Made by a program: the position numbers and the translations under genes. From Aculops lycopersici (Eukaryota; Arthropoda; Arachnida; Trombidiformes; Eriophyidae), in assembly GCA_015350385.1 (NCBI GenBank), contig WNKI01000005.1:448266-512265 (forward strand): a stretch of DNA of 64,000 bases, given 5' to 3'. Positions 1 to 14,387 of this stretch are shown in pieces (the first letter of the stretch is position 1; every line of letters starts with the position of its first letter). The notes below the pieces were generated by a model. It ran no database searches, had not been told where the DNA came from, and saw nothing but the letters and a program-made list of their open reading frames with translations.

Positions 1-20
1 ATATATATATATATATATAT
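1..20. repeat. (AT)10 at the window edge
   Basis: Ten AT units, possibly continuing outside the window. Confidence 0.95.
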
Positions 21-1036
21 GTTTTTGTGCTCTCGCCGGTTGGTTAATATTGGTGTGTGTGTGGATTTCCATTGTTATCGTGCTTCGAGTTTAGTTGTGA
101 CACGCTGACAAGTGGGGTGCAACTGGGAAACAAACTAACAACTAAAGCTAGGAGAAGAGCGAAATACCAAGGCCACAAACACTAACAAGTTGCATCACTT
201 CCGCTTTCGCTCGAGGCAAAGTAAACTTTTCTAATTCTTAGCTGAACATAGGCGACTTTCTTAGTTGCGTAGAACATGAGGCTGCACTGGACAAAGCAAG
301 TTGCAACGGCATAAACAGCAATCAATAACTAAGCGTGTTCTTCACTTTGCTGATGGGTGAGTCCGGTGCATGTGTCACAAAACAGGACAACTTGTTTCCT
401 TACAGACCAACCAAGAGCGAAATTTGACTCGACAGCCGGCTAATCGATTTAGTTTTGCTTCGTTCCAGAATCAAGTTTGCTCGCTTTCGAGGGAAAGCGG
501 AAGTCCCAATTAAGCTTGTTGATTTGGTCTCGCCTTGCTTTTTTGTCCCCATTCCTTTGCTGACTCTCTCTCTCTCCCTCTCTATCTGCCTTAGGCTCGG
601 CGATGACATTACTCTTTTCCTTCCCTTTTTCTACCACCGCCTTCTCCTCGGACCAAACAGGAACCAATCGCTCGATTAGGGGAAATTTTACGAGTTGATG
701 CGCCAACAGCAAGCGACTAATGCGTCGCCTTGTACTTTTGGGTTCGTATTTGTTTGTTACTGCCTCCTCCTATGTTGCTTTTTGGTCGTTGCCCGGTGCC
801 ATTTGTCGCCAGCTAAACAGGAAAACTAGGAAGGAAAATGAGCAGAAACATCGAGGGGAGGAGAACGATAGGCGGTTGGCCAAATTTGCTTGCTACTTCT
901 GATTGCAGGCTGGTGAGTCGCCTCGACTGAGGCGCATTAACTGGCCCTTTTCCGGCGGGTGGTGCCGGTCAGCGAATCACCAAAGTGTCACACGAATGAG
1001 TTTCGATAATGTCGTCTGAAGAAGCAGTAGTAGCAG

Positions 1037-1037
1037 C

Positions 1038-1070
<33 letters not shown>
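1037..1070. repeat. (CAA)n microsatellite
   Basis: About eleven CAA units. Confidence 0.95.
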
Positions 1071-1071
<1 letters not shown>

Positions 1072-4000
1072 CTAGAACATCAACAGAAACGACCGGCCAC
1101 CCGTTAGACTGGGGCACAAGCTGCCATCGGCAAGTTGAACCATCATCGACTTGCCGGAGTCTGTTGGCTAAAAAGTGTGGCCACTTACAAGGCAACCACC
1201 ACTACAGCCGCCACCTCCATTAACACAAAGGAGACTACGTGCAACTTTAGCGCGAGTTTAGGCGCAACCAGAGTTGCCTTCACCTCCGCAGCCATAGGAC
1301 TGGCCGGCCTCGCTATGCCGGAAGTGGGGCGGCCGGCGAGTAAATTGGAGCGACAGGCGCAAAAAGAGACTGCCAGCTAAAGGAAAGTCGAGGCGAGTTG
1401 AGCCGAGGCAAATGAGCGTTAGTCTATCATGATGATGGTCATACCAACACGAGGCGCCACTCGATGGCCACGGCGGCGACAACAAGGAGTTTCTACTCTC
1501 ATCGGTGGTAGTAGAGGCGGCAGCAGCAGAGGTAGCGAACCGAGAAAAGTTTAGCTGGCAAATGAGTCGTCAGCTTGTCAGCTCATTGCAATCGCATTCG
1601 TCAGCAAGACGACTACGACGACTACGACGACTACGACGACATTAGACACTCAACTCAGATGAAGGTGACAGCCCAAACTAGAGACAGGCAACTCGCGTGT
1701 CGCCATCCATCAATTGAGGGGCTCGTGTCGTGGAGTTGTGTTGCTCAGTTATTTGCTCGCCCAATCAGTCGCGCACTAGAGACGATGACGAGCAAGACGA
1801 AACTGAAGACGAGAACGAGGATCGCCGAGTTGGGACTAGATTAGTGCACCGGTTGAGTCGTTGGAAACTCTGCGAGATCGACAATCCGGAAGTTGGGGGC
1901 GATAGCGGCGGTTCGTGTTTCGCCTAACCTCATTTCGATCAGAAGAGAAGAGAGCCAAAGATCATTTCAAGCTGCCTACTGATGAGTTTTCAGTCGCTAG
2001 GTGCTCGTGCTTAAACTCGCGTTAGCAGATAGGCCCCTAACAGGTGGTCTGGCCCTTCTATGGCTTGATTGAGTTGTCATTGTTTCCTCGGCAAAGTGGA
2101 ATGGAAATTAGTTATCCGTACGGTGGCTCGCCTGGCGCCACCTGTTGGAGTAAACCAAATTGCTAGCCTGGCAAAATAGGAAGCAAGTTGTTAACGACAA
2201 CAAGCAACTGCAGCTGCAGCTGCTAACTGCAATTATCAATCCATTTGGGCCAAACTGCAATCAAGCAAAGTACTTTTGCCGATTGAAGTTAGTTGCTCTT
2301 TTGTGCTCCCCTTTCACTTGCTTCCAAAACTAAAACTCAAAAGTGCAACCAAATTACGCAGCGAGAGGAGAAACAGAGACGGCGACTTTTCAGTTTGTCC
2401 AAATCAAATGAGCCGCATGAGAGCTAAATGAGCGCGAGAGGCTTAGATGCTTCTTTCAAATGTTTTTTCCCCATTCTACTGACGCTGCCGGCACTTAATC
2501 ATCATGTATTTAGCGCCTCGAGGAGTTGGCTTTTGCGTTGCTTGTCTAAGAGGAAGGAAGGGAAGAAAGTGAGAGGGTAGCAAACACAAAAGAGCAACTG
2601 GGCCAAACTGGACCGATTTTGGTGGTTGCTGACTGAACTGAAAAATTTGCCGTCGTCGCCGTTACCACGAGCCAGTAGGGCGCTGAGAAGTCTAATGTGA
2701 GAGACGCTAATTCACTTTGCGTCCCTGTTTCTGGTTCTATATTTATAAGAGTTTTGCTCGTTGCTCCCCTTGCTCTTCGTTCCGTTTCGTCGCCAATTTC
2801 AATGAGTTGCAAGAGAGAAAATGAGCCAAAGGAAAGAGAAAGGGGAAATAATAAACACACATCGAGCCAGAGAGATAGAAATAGAAAACAACAACAACAT
2901 CATCATCATTACGAAAATACACACACACACAAACAAATAGGAAGAAAGATTACATAGCGCAACATTCATGAGAAGTCACGCCGAAACCACCAACGCCTCT
3001 TGCTCGTTTGCCACTTCCGGCGGAAGTGGGCCGCAAGTTATGATATAATCATCATCATCACTAGCTTAGTTGGTCTAGCTCAAAGCAAGAGAGTTGTTTT
3101 ATTTCTTTTCGCTTGTAGTTAACTATTTCAACTTGGCGCTTCTTCCCCTGGGCAGCTTGATCGTGTCGAAATTTATGGCTGAACGTCAAGTGAGCAGATT
3201 TTGCTCCGGTTCTTATAGCTTTTTACTGCGATGTTAGCATTACAGGTGGTTGGCGAATGAAAAGTGGTTGTGTATGAATTGGTTTGACGCGGTAGCAGGC
3301 CCAGTGGCGCCGCCCAGTGGGCGCCGGCGAAAAAGCGTTGCCCAAACAAGTCACCAACTTATCATCTATTCACCTGAACTAAAAGCATGGAAGTGCATAT
3401 GAAACCAGCAAGAGGAGTGTCTCCTAATGATCTCGCCAGTTATTCCGACTAAAGCCGCATAGTCCGCTTGCTAGACTATTCGGCTTAACTTCGAGAGTCA
3501 AGCCGAGAGCAATCGACTCGATACTCGGTCGCTTTATCAAGCTAAAGTCTGTGAGTTCCCTCTCTCTCTCTCTCTATCTCTCGCTTTCTGAGCTCAAGTG
3601 AGAGGAATGAGCAATTGGGACCCAGAAATGATCGTCGTTGTCGTCGGCAGAGGCTTACGATTTGAAGACCTCCGGAGGCCAAGCCAAAGCCGGTCGGTGG
3701 TTAGAACAGTTGACTGCGATATGCGCGCAACTGGGCGCCTAATCTCGCGGCAATCTCGTCTTCGCTGGCTGCTGTTCGTATTTGGCGCCCTTGCATCGAC
3801 GAGAGACCAAGTACTGTTGCCTCGTGGCGACGACAGCCATCGAATGGTTCATTGGCGATAAAATTACCGCCCCGAAGTTCAAAGGGACGAGAGGCGAGAC
3901 CGGGGAGCAATCGTAATCAAAATTGTAATAATAATAATAATTATTCCAATTGATGATCTCAACTCCATTATGAAAATCCAGGCCGACTGGCGATTGCAGC

Positions 4001-6109
4001 CAACACTACTACTACTTCTGCTTCAGATCGCAGCCCCAAATATGAACACACGGGAGAACGGCAAGTTAGAGATGAGCCAAAGCGGTAACAGCAGTAGCCG
4101 CCGGCAACTCAGCCACCACCACGATGGCGATCAGACTCCAACCACACGAGCTGCCTCCCGGCTCATTCAATTCATCCCATTCAATTCATTTGACCGCCCA
4201 GAATCATCGCTCGCTCGCTGGACTAACCGGCTGGTCGCTAGGTACTCATCTCTAGCCGGCACTTGCCGTTGGAGCTTCTGCTGCGAATGCTGCCGCCACC
4301 GCTGGGCGCATTCGAACTACAATTTGAATCAACTGCCTGCGACTAAATTATAAGTGCGAGTGATGATACACAGAGACAGACGATGCGCATATCGCTGCCG
4401 TCGCCGCTAGTGAGCCAAAGTTAAATGAATCTGACTCACACTTCGTCCACTCGGCTGGTCAGTGGTTATTGCTGTTTCATTTGCCTCTTTGAACGCAACT
4501 TTCTCGCTTTGTTGTCGGCCTCGAGGAGGAAGCCGCAAAATTGCACTTGGGCCGAGCAGGCGTTCGAGTAACCAACAGGCCGCTGGTAGCGAGTGAGGGA
4601 GAGGGAGAGAGAGCGGAAGAGAAAGCAACGGAAATAGCCAAGAGGAGGGCAAACTTCCGCTCGGTGTCAATGGTGCGCGATGTAGCCTCTCACTTGCTAC
4701 CTCTACTACTCCTGCTGCCACAACTATCGTTGCTACTTGCAAAATCGAGAAGCGAATTTGCCGGCAAATGGAAGTGAGCAGCCAGTTGGAGCACCTCAAA
4801 AGGCCAATGAGTTTTACTTTGGGGAGCCAGCCATGAATATCGTTTGTCTCCCTCGGCTTTAAGCGCTCGGCTTTAGCCGCCCAATCGGTGCGACCCACTT
4901 ACCACTATGTATGATTCGATACGTGCTTATAGCGCTCCTCCTTCTTTTCGCGGTTGTGGAGCATAGTAGCTTCCAGGCAACTGGGATTCAATGTGTGTGA
5001 GTTGGTGCCGGCGCCAATTGGCAGCCAGCCGGTAGGACGGACGAATGACTATCTCGCAATCGTCGCTTATATGGGAAGTCGCTATGCGCTTGGCCCCGAC
5101 AACAGTCGTCAAATTTACGTAAGTGTGAACGTGTGTAATGGGCGCGCAACACACAGGAGCAATGCAATTCAAGAGACGGAAACCTGACACAACAAACTCT
5201 TTGTCATTTCCCGACGGCCGTGTTGTGTGTCTATGTATGTGAGTTGGCTGGGGCAGAGTTTTGTCGTTCGAGTTCAGCCACAAGTGGCGCTGATGGCGGT
5301 TTGTTGCGCAAGTATTCAAGTATTTTTCTAGCTCACTGATCGCAAAATTGCAGCGCCAGCAGTAGGCGTCCAGGTCGCTGAGACATAGCAGCGGCGACGA
5401 CGCCGATGTAATATTGGCAGCTTCCGAGTTTGTAATATAAGAGTTGGAGGACACACGGCGATGACAAAAATTGGCTTACATTTCGCTCGCTTGCTCGGCC
5501 AGCCAGTGAGCCAACAAACGATGAGCCGGCGAGAGATAGAGAGATAGAAGGGGGATCGCAATTTTGCAGAGGCAGCGAGTTGCAAGTCGCGACTCGCGAG
5601 CAAAGGGGAGAGGGAAAGATACCAGCGAGTGATCAAGGGAAACCAAACGGACCGGAATCGTCGATCTATTGGCCGGTCGGTGGCTGTTTTAGGTTGGTAT
5701 TGTTGGCGTGCTACAGTGTGAATATCGACCAGTCAACTGTGAGCGGCTCACACGCACTCGCTCACGTTCAATGTTTCCATGCTGCCTTATGTGCGTCTGT
5801 GTGTGCGAAAGAGAGAGCCGCTGATATCACAATGGCACTTCCGCTTCTAGGGGCGCACCTAGCGCACCAAGAGCTCCGCCCACCACCTTCACCGGGCTTA
5901 TCCAATGAGAATGCGACTGGGAGACTAAAGCCATAGAAAGTCGCGCCAATTGATAGTCATAAGCAATTCCATTCGTTAGATGGAGGAGGCGCTTAGATTT
6001 GCAATTGAATCATTTGCCCAGTTGGCAGCGCTGGCCCAACTTTAGCCAACAATTCAAACACTGACGAGCGACTGGCTGACATCTAATTTATATATGAGGA
6101 TAAATATAT

Positions 6110-6131
6110 TTATATATATATATATATATAT
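6110..6131. repeat. (TA)n microsatellite
   Basis: About eleven TA units within a wider AT-rich patch. Confidence 0.9.
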
Positions 6132-7401
6132 CTTCCTCTGGGTGTGTGGTAGCTCATTTACATCACCAACTCCATGGTGGGCGAGAGCAAAGCGAGTATC
6201 AGGTGACTCAATTGGGCGCAAGTTACACGAAAAGGATAGTGGTAATATATGATAGTGTCATGGTAAGTTGAATTGAGTGGAGAATGAGCAACCAAATGGC
6301 GGCTACGGCAACCACGACGACGGCGACGACGACTAAACTAGTTTTGTTGTCGTCACTCAATTTGGCAGCTAATTTGCACGACTATTTTCGTTCGGTCAGT
6401 CGATTCCACTGGTGCATGTGTCGACTATACTACAATGAAATGGACTCACACTTTGTCCAAGTTTTCACCCCCCACAACTAATGTTGCAAAAACCATTCCT
6501 TTTGTGCCCAGCTTTAAGATAAGTCGCCTGCCTTCTCCACACTAAAGCTGCCACCTTTACTACCGCTAGCATTTTGAGTGGCTCGCTTAATTGGTCACTC
6601 GACTCAACCTTACTCATGGGCAATGGGAAGCCAAATTTAGCCACTTTATTCCAAGTGGTGCGCTTTTTTCAGTTTAGTCTGAGCGTTTGTTGGACGGCGG
6701 CGCTATTCAATTGGTAGGCAACTCTGCGCTACATAGCACAGCAGCATTCGCCTAGGAATTCATCGCTCACCGTTGGCATTACAACCCAACAAGAGCTGTC
6801 GTGATTTATGGGCTCGTCGTGCCATCTGCTCGCCAAGTTAAGCAGCGAGAAGCGGAAGTCGCAGTTTCGGCAACCAGCTTGACAGCCATCGCCTCGTTGC
6901 ATTGCATTCCATTTTGTTGTTACTTCTCGAGAATCCCAGCGCGAGTGGTGCGTAATAGAAGCAAACAAGTTGTTCTTGTAGTTAGAGTTGTTGTTGCTGC
7001 CTGTTGGCTGTTGATGCTGCCACTGCCCCTGCCACTTCCACTTTCACTGATGCTGTTATTGCTAGTGGTGAGTTAAAGCTTGGCTGCTCACTTTGCTTCG
7101 TCTAGTTTGGCGTCATCCTGTTTGGAGAGAAGAGCCGTTCGGTGGAATTCCAATGCAAATATTGACGTCTGCTTTCGCCAAACTGGCGGCCGAATATCCA
7201 TAATTATTGCTCTCGAAGCGGGAGAAACTCTTTGCTCCTTCCAAGTTTTGCGTGTGTTGCAAGTCAGCCGCCGGTTACTTTGAGGGCCGAGCAAGTGAGA
7301 TGAATGATACCATGAGAGAGGAAGGTTGCGACTTCAAGGGAAAAACATGTGCCTAGAAGGTGAAATATCGCCAACTGGCCAAGCGGCTTGATACTGATGC
7401 T

Positions 7402-8184
7402 TTAGTTGCCGTCGCTAAACTCGCGACCGTCAACATACCTGTACCTGCAATCGAATCCTGATAAGCTAAACGCAAGGTAGAGGTCTCTAACGGTAGATAG
7501 ATTGATTAGACGACCACTACTGCGATAGAGGAGACCACTACCATAACGACGAAAGCTTCGCCGATGGAAGCGACGGATCGAGTTGCTTGCTCGGCCAGTC
7601 GCCTGAGCAAAACCAAACCAAACTAAACTGAAATGACCAGAGAGATCCAAGTTAACTTGAGCCGGCGGCGCATGTTTATTTGAGTGGCATACGTTGAAAC
7701 ATGGGAAAATTAGGGTAAATTTGTTTTTGTTTGATAGAATGTACAGAGCAACATGACGAAACGAGGAGTAGCCAAATTGAGGAGTAGCGATGAATTTGAG
7801 GGGCTTCTTTTGCATGGTCCAACGGGTCTGTTATAGTAGTAGGCAAAGGCGTTTGCAGGGGCAATTGCGGTGCCGGTGGTCGGGTGATTTAAAATTTCCA
7901 AAACTTTCAACATGCGGCGGCCCGGTTGCCGTTCTAACACAACGGTTCAGTACAACTGCTGCTTCAGTTTCCGAATGTAGCGACATACAAGGAGACAGGA
8001 GCCCTCCTTTCCGGCTTATTTCTTTGGGGCGCCCCTTAAAATTTGAACCGTGTGCCACTCCAACGGGACGACTGCAGATAATTTTGTGGATACATTTAAG
8101 CAGCCGGCGCGTGGACGACTTGGCATCTAACTCGTGCGTTTTGAGCGGCCAGTCGGTCTGTGAGTGGGGCAGATAGACGGACAC
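7402..8184 (-). pseudogene. Possible decayed coding frame with one internal stop
   Basis: One minus-strand frame runs for 261 codons with a single TAA (7833-7831) inside. The parts are 117 and 137 codons, each with an in-frame ATG. I do not recognise the product. The upper part contains HGSNFKGRPKEISRKGG and SPDHRHRNCPCKR; the lower part is Arg- and Ser-rich. It could be an element or pseudogene fragment, or chance. Confidence 0.2.
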
Positions 8185-10671
8185 ATGTTCGAGGCGACGG
8201 AAGTGGGACGCTCGAGCCAGTTGCCGTTTGGTTCAAAATTAAATTTGGCGTCACACGCTCGCCGAGTAAGTGGCTGTTGCGGGTGCTGGCACGCGGTTAC
8301 CGCGCACCAATAGATAGACGTTCTCTGATCTCTCTCCTCTGCTCACCGAGGTTCCATCGTCATTTCTATCCCCTAGCATCAATGGGCCATGTCGCAGTGC
8401 GCGCCGTTTGCATTGAGACACCACCACAACCAGCCAGTTTGCCTAGCTCCACTTGTCCAACTATTTGAGCCACTGCTGTCGCCCAGCGCCAGGTATACTC
8501 GCGAGCGAGTCTTTTGTATGAGCTCGAGAATTGAATCATAATGGCGAGCAGTATAAATTGAATCATCTCGACACTACCGCCGAAGAGAGAGGAATCGAAT
8601 TGGCCACAAAGAAGACGATTCGCGATTTCTCCGACTGCCACCACGATAATCAAGCCAACCAGAAGCGCAAACTTAAAGGTAGACAGAGTTGGATGAGGAG
8701 TGATCATCATTGAGAATCGAGGGAGTTCACGTCGCATTCTTTGCCGCGCCGGCTAATCCGCGGGCACCGGAGCCCAAGTTGGCGTAAGGCACCACCCACC
8801 GGAAGTTGCCGGCTTCGGCATGGCGACAGCGCGCGCTTTAGCTAGCGTCATCTCGAGCTCGCGCGACTGGAAGCCGGAAAGCGTGCTCCACTCAGCAACA
8901 ACCACTACGACGACGACGACGACGATAACAGCAACAACAACAGCCATCGCCATTACCATAAGCTTCCACTCCACTATGCAAAATTTGAGCGCATACCTGC
9001 TAGTCACTCTTGCGAGTTTGGATAGTTGGCCGCTAGTCTATGTGCCGCAACTTTCTTGCCCGTCACCAACGTTTCCAGCAGCCGGAGGCTACCAAGTTGC
9101 CGCTCGCGTCGTTTGCAGGCCAGCAACTTGAACCTACCAGCGGCGAGCCCATCACAAGAAACTGGCGTCAGCTGCCCGCCGCTGCCGCTTCCGGCTGTTT
9201 CTTTAGAGCCGTCTCCTTCTCCTCTCGTTGCCAAGCCGGCGGCATGCAAATATTATAGCATGCAGTAGACTTTACCTCACACTTGTGCCCTGTTTTTTTC
9301 TATTCGTTTCCATTCTTGCAAAGTGGCGGCCAGCTACTGCAACTCAAAACTGAACTCAAGGAGGGGAAAGTCTAAAGTTAACTCGAGCATGGCGATCCAA
9401 CTTGCTGAGCCCGAAGCGACGATTTGCCTGTCGTTGGGGCGAGTCACTGAAACTAAACTAAACTTTTCTTGCTTGCTTGCAGGCTGGCGGGCTGACAAAC
9501 ATCAGCTCGAGCCTTAAGATTCATGGACACTTGGGTTCAATCTAGCGAGCAAGTGGCTTTCGAACCCTCCTTTTGAAACTCTCTGCTAGTCCTCTCCTCG
9601 CAACCAAATCCAGTGTCACCTGTGGATCGCGGCCGTAGCTCTAACGGTGCTCAAGAGTGGAGGTACCTAGCGACCTGAAAACTTAAGCCTCAGCTCAGCC
9701 CGGGAATCGGCGAAAGATGAAGAGTAAACAGAGACTTGGTGCCAGGCCAATTAATCATGACACCACCGGCGGCCAGGTGCACTGTTCAAAAATCATCCAA
9801 ACGCTCGGTCGCTTCCTTCCGCTCGACGGAGTCAGTCGACTTGTTTCCGCTATGTGCTCTCGTTGTTTGTGCCTTTGAGCAGACAGCACTGGACGGGTTA
9901 CGGGACAGGTGTCGCCACCTTGCGACTTGTTTTTCGCTCAAGATTTTGGTTGGCAAACTCCACCACGTTGAAGCCTCAACGTACGGGGGCTCGGAGTTTT
10001 ATCGTATCACTGTTTCGCCATGTGAGGGGTAGAGAGTTATAAAATTTACCTCAGAGCATAACACATCAAGTGCGCAACAGCCAGTTCATTTCTCGCAGCG
10101 GCGGCAGCATTGACCCCAGCGTTTGGCCGCACAAACAGTGTGCGCCACTCGCTGGCCGGCTGGCTGGCCATTGATTGATGGACTTTGGGGCGGATTTTAC
10201 ATTGAATCGCCGGCAGGCGCTAGGGGAACGCTCGGTGCGTTTGTCTGGCGGCCCTTTTAGTCCGCCGTGCTGTTGGCGCCAGTGGTCCGTGGGGCAGACT
10301 TCAAGGGTCTGCTCTACACTGCCAGCGACGCGTTGCCTCGTTGGCCTTGCGCCAAACTGCCGACTTCCGCTGGCGGCGCCGCTTTGTTTGATCGATCATA
10401 CAAAACACGTAACGATTGAACTTTTAAACGCAACTAGCGCAACTTGCTCTCGACAAACACTTTGGCTCGGTGTGTTCGGAAGCCAGGCAGAGCTGAAACT
10501 CGCACTCCCCGCCGCAAACTCTCGGACGCTCAAGTCTGTCAGCCGAGCAGCCGGTTGGTCGGTTGCGCCCAAGGTGCCATGATGGATTCAGAACAGATCA
10601 ATTGCCAGTCGGTGGTCTAGCTCGCGTGTGCATGGCCCGCCAGTGAAGCGAGCCAACTTTGTTTGGTTGAA

Positions 10672-10702
10672 TTTAGTTTAGTTTAGTCTAAACTAAACTA
10701 AA
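10672..10702. repeat. CTAAA-repeat inverted repeat
   Basis: TTTAGTTTAGTTTAG, one base, then CTAAACTAAACTAAA: 15-bp arms with a 1-nt spacer. Confidence 0.95.
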
Positions 10703-13700
10703 CTTAACTCAGCGCAACTGAACTAAACTCCAACTCACACGGTCCAATCTAATGGCCTTATGGGTCCGCGTCGACGAGGCCAATGATCTTCCGGAGCCGA
10801 GAGTTCGAAGTCTCGCTCGATGGAAAGCCACTTGTTTGCTCTTGTTCCCCTAGATTGAGAGCTCGCCTCTGGGATCCGCCTTGCAGTCGAGTAGTAAGCA
10901 GTCAGACCGATAGACAGACGGACCAAACAATCGATTCGATGTGCATACATCAGCCAGCCAATCGGTGGATATTTGAACGTTTTGACAGAGACACACGAAA
11001 TCCGGTTTAGTCAACTTCACTTCAGATCCACTACAATTCCAAAGTGAACCGATCGGTCGGTCGAGCGGCCGGAAGCTCGAGGGTTTCGCGCATAGCGCAT
11101 TGTGAGTATGTGTGTGTGTCAGTCAGGCTCCCACTTTTGCTATTCCATTTGGCTGCAACGAGCAAACGAAGCTCGCGTAAAACCGGCGACCCCGCAGCCA
11201 AATCCAATAATCAATTGTCTACAGATCTTAATCTTGGTAGCCCATTTGCACAAACATCGACATTGGTCCTGGGAGTTTAGTCGAGTAGCTATCCTCTAAA
11301 CATGCAATCCGCTCAACACAGAGCGTGCCTCGATAGAAAGTATAAACTCGCAAGCTCATTGGCTGGCTGCTTCCTTCCCACTGCATAGATAGATTTCCAC
11401 TGGCTTCTTATATAAGTTTACGGGCCCATCACTATTGGTTTAGTTCTAGGCAAAGACTTTCGATTTCGAAAGGACCCACTTCCGCCTCAACACAGGGGGA
11501 TTATATACGCGTAGTCTCTGTTTACTCGCCTCGACTCGACTCTGGCCCGCCGACTTCCGGTATTCGTTGGAATTCTACTCAGGCAAGGCCGATCTGGTAA
11601 GTTAGCCCAGCCGAGTGCTTAGGTGTGTGCCTTTCCATCTCTCCATCGTTTCCTCTTCCTCTTACGCTTAGGATTTGAGCGATAGAAATTGAATTGTTTG
11701 AGATATAAGCGGCGCTCAGTTGGTTGGCTGGCTGGCTGGCTAGCTTGCCGAATTTAGCTCACCAACGGGGCCTTCTAGCAAGTTTTTGACCGTGAAAGGA
11801 AGGGACTCTACCAAGCAGGCTAGCTGGCTGACTGGAGGGTGGCTCGCTAGAGAGACAGTGGTTGGTTACATCAACAGCTTGGGCTGGCTGGCTGGCTGAC
11901 GAGGAGGATGATCGAGGCGCCAGTGCCAAATCCACAGAAGCTGCTAGAGGACGATTCCGAAGACAGTCGATGCGCCTTGTGTGGCGCCAGTTGCTGTGAT
12001 GATGATCGAGAGCTCCGAAGATGGATCACGTTTTTTTCCTAAGAACTGGGTAGCCGGCTCCCCGGTCACTTGTCTACCGCTCGCAACTGCAAACTGTGGA
12101 TTGGAAAATGCGGCGCTTAGGCAGAAATCCAGTGCAGTGTTTGTGGTGCAGCATCTAGTCAGGAAGCCAGATAACCTAACAAGCTAAAGACCTTGAGCTC
12201 CATCAGAAGGTCGCCCCTAGGTTCCGTTGAACTTAGAGACGATCTTGTCAGTCCAACATTGGAATCTAATGGTTAGTCTGACTGAAATTAATGGAATACT
12301 TTGGGGTTAGTCCTCTACTCTTGTCAAACCCCGTTGTAGGAAAGCTAGACCGCCAGACAAAACGGCAGGTTAATTTACAACTTTTTAGCTGGCCGAAACC
12401 TCTGCTCGTTATTATAGTGAGTTGCCTCAAGTCGAGTCGCAAAAGGCGCAATAGTTTAATGGTAACACTCGCTGATGTATAAATCATGCGAATGTCTTCA
12501 CGACGAAAAGGAGTTTCAAATCCATGAGTCAACAGGAGGAGACGGACGAGGTGTTGAGGTTGAAGTTGAGCATAAAAGTCGGTGCGAGTCTAAACATTCA
12601 CACGTACATGGGTGTAGATTTTAAGCGCAACCAACTGAACATTAGCATCTCGACTCTCCCCCATTGCCCCCCATCTTCCATGCGCTTGACGCCAGGTTTT
12701 TCTGGTCGCCGCACTCACTACTCACTAGCCAGTAGTAAGTCGGTCGACCAACCGGCAGACAAACGCACTTGGATTACCTCCAGACGACCGCCCAGCCGGC
12801 CAGTTTGAGTTTAACGTGGAAAAATGATGCACGCGCGGCGCGATCATTGTGGCCGAGGTGGCAAAAGCAGCGTTTGCTTGATCCAAGTTCTCTGTTTAAA
12901 GTGAGCCAAGAAATAGCTCACAGCGGGTGAGAGTCAACCGGTAGATAGAGACAGGCACTGAGACGGAAGAATCATCATCATCGCCGCCAGCGCCATTGTC
13001 TGCCTTTGCTGCTATTCGCTGCTGTGGCTATTCTAAATAGAATGGATCGAAACAAAACTAAGCGCTGAGTTTACCTGACATCATGATATCTCTAAAATCC
13101 ATCTCCCAAAGTCGAGGGCTGAGCCGAGGCTGCAGCCGTTTCCGGTACATAGCTCCGTTTGTGCGCGGTCAATGGTCGCCAGGTGCCTGTCCGCCACTAG
13201 GTCACCTAAATGTGACTCGATTTGCAAAAACCATTCGTGAGAGACGACGATACTTGCGACCAGCTACCATGGAGCAAGTCGAGTCCAAACAACAAGCACA
13301 ACGGTGGACCAGTCGATTGGCTATAGTGGTGGTCGTGGCAATAGCAGTGGTGGTCATGATCATCGGAAAGGCCACTGGCCAATGCGAGGCTCGTTCCGTT
13401 TCATCTTGTTTCGTCTCGCTTGGACAATGATGGATCAGCTGGCAGATTCAAGCGGCTGATATGGCGACCGGATATCGCTAAGCGAGTGCCTTTTTCCTGT
13501 TTGGTCAAGTTGCATCATCATCGTCATCGTACTTTCTGCTGTTTGAGCAGGAAGCCGAAACGACCGACTAGCCCGCCAACTTCGTGATATCAGTTTGGTG
13601 TATAATTTGCAGCCAAAGCGAGTGTTTGAGAGCACGAGTATAAGTATATAAGTATGAGTGTCTCAAGGTCTCGGCGGTTCCATTTACACGTTTACAATGC

Positions 13701-13912
13701 TATCAGTTTGTATTGTATTCTACCCGCCGGCTGAGGAGAGCACACTAAATGATAGATATCGAGAAATTAGAGACGCTATCGCCGCCTGGCGGAAATTTGA
13801 AATTTGAAGAACCGACTAGTGGCAGAGGTAAGATAGAGGTAGAGGAGATCCACAGCAACAGCAACAACGAAAATTTCAGCAAATGCAACTTGTTTTGGTC
13901 CGGTAAAGAGAG

Positions 13913-13918
13913 TTTATT
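13913..13918 (-). terminator. Candidate KCNQ polyadenylation signal AATAAA
   Basis: AATAAA on the minus strand about 470 nt past the KCNQ stop. The hexamer is common by chance; its position is the only support. Confidence 0.35.
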
Positions 13919-14387
13919 TGTATACTCTAGCTCGTCGTCGTTTGGCCAACCATATGTTTGCCATGTATGCGGTGTTCCAACAGGATGAGCTAGCGAGGCA
14001 ACTTTACACATATATACACAAACACATACAACAAAATTCACGTGATGTCTTTGGTTTAGGTAGGTTCCAAGAGGGGCGAGTAAAATAGAGTGAGTGAGTG
14101 CAGAGTTAAGTGGCCTGCGACTGATTGTTGGCGAATGCGTTGTAATGTTACATTAGTTTATATACATACGCAACGAGAAGCGGCCGTGGAGCAAGGTTAA
14201 CAAAATACTACATCCTATTAGATTGGCAACAAGGGTAGCAACAACAACAAAGGATCACCTCGCAGGCCTTGAATGTCCATCACTTCCGGCTAGTCAACTA
14301 GAAAATCCAGCTAGTCCCTGGTCTAATAACATCATCTGCCAGCAATTGGGGTTTCCAGGTTAATTTGTATCGAGTGGCTATTGGAGT

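Larger units (their letters stand above)
1..13912. other. Noncoding DNA 3' of KCNQ; no gene recognised
   Basis: No open frame here resembles a known protein, and the longest frames have random-looking composition. It contains microsatellites, the CTAAA inverted repeat at 10672, several copies of the ACTTCCGG and CGCTAGGT words, and a one-stop frame at 7402-8184 described separately. It may be intergenic or an intron of a gene outside the window. Confidence 0.6.

Noticed and set aside
3970..4353. 127-codon plus-strand ORF starting with a Leu run resembling a signal peptide
   Set aside because: Composition is random after the Leu run; there are no motifs and no splice context.
4927..5454. 175-codon minus-strand ORF
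   Set aside because: No recognisable domain and no coding texture; probably chance.
10672..10702. Telomere-like reading of the CTAAA repeats
   Set aside because: Only three units per arm in an inverted arrangement, and not the arthropod TTAGG unit.
13083..13430. 115-codon plus-strand ORF with a Val/Ile-rich hydrophobic stretch
   Set aside because: One hydrophobic run from GTGGTCGTGGC-like repeats; nothing else supports a protein.
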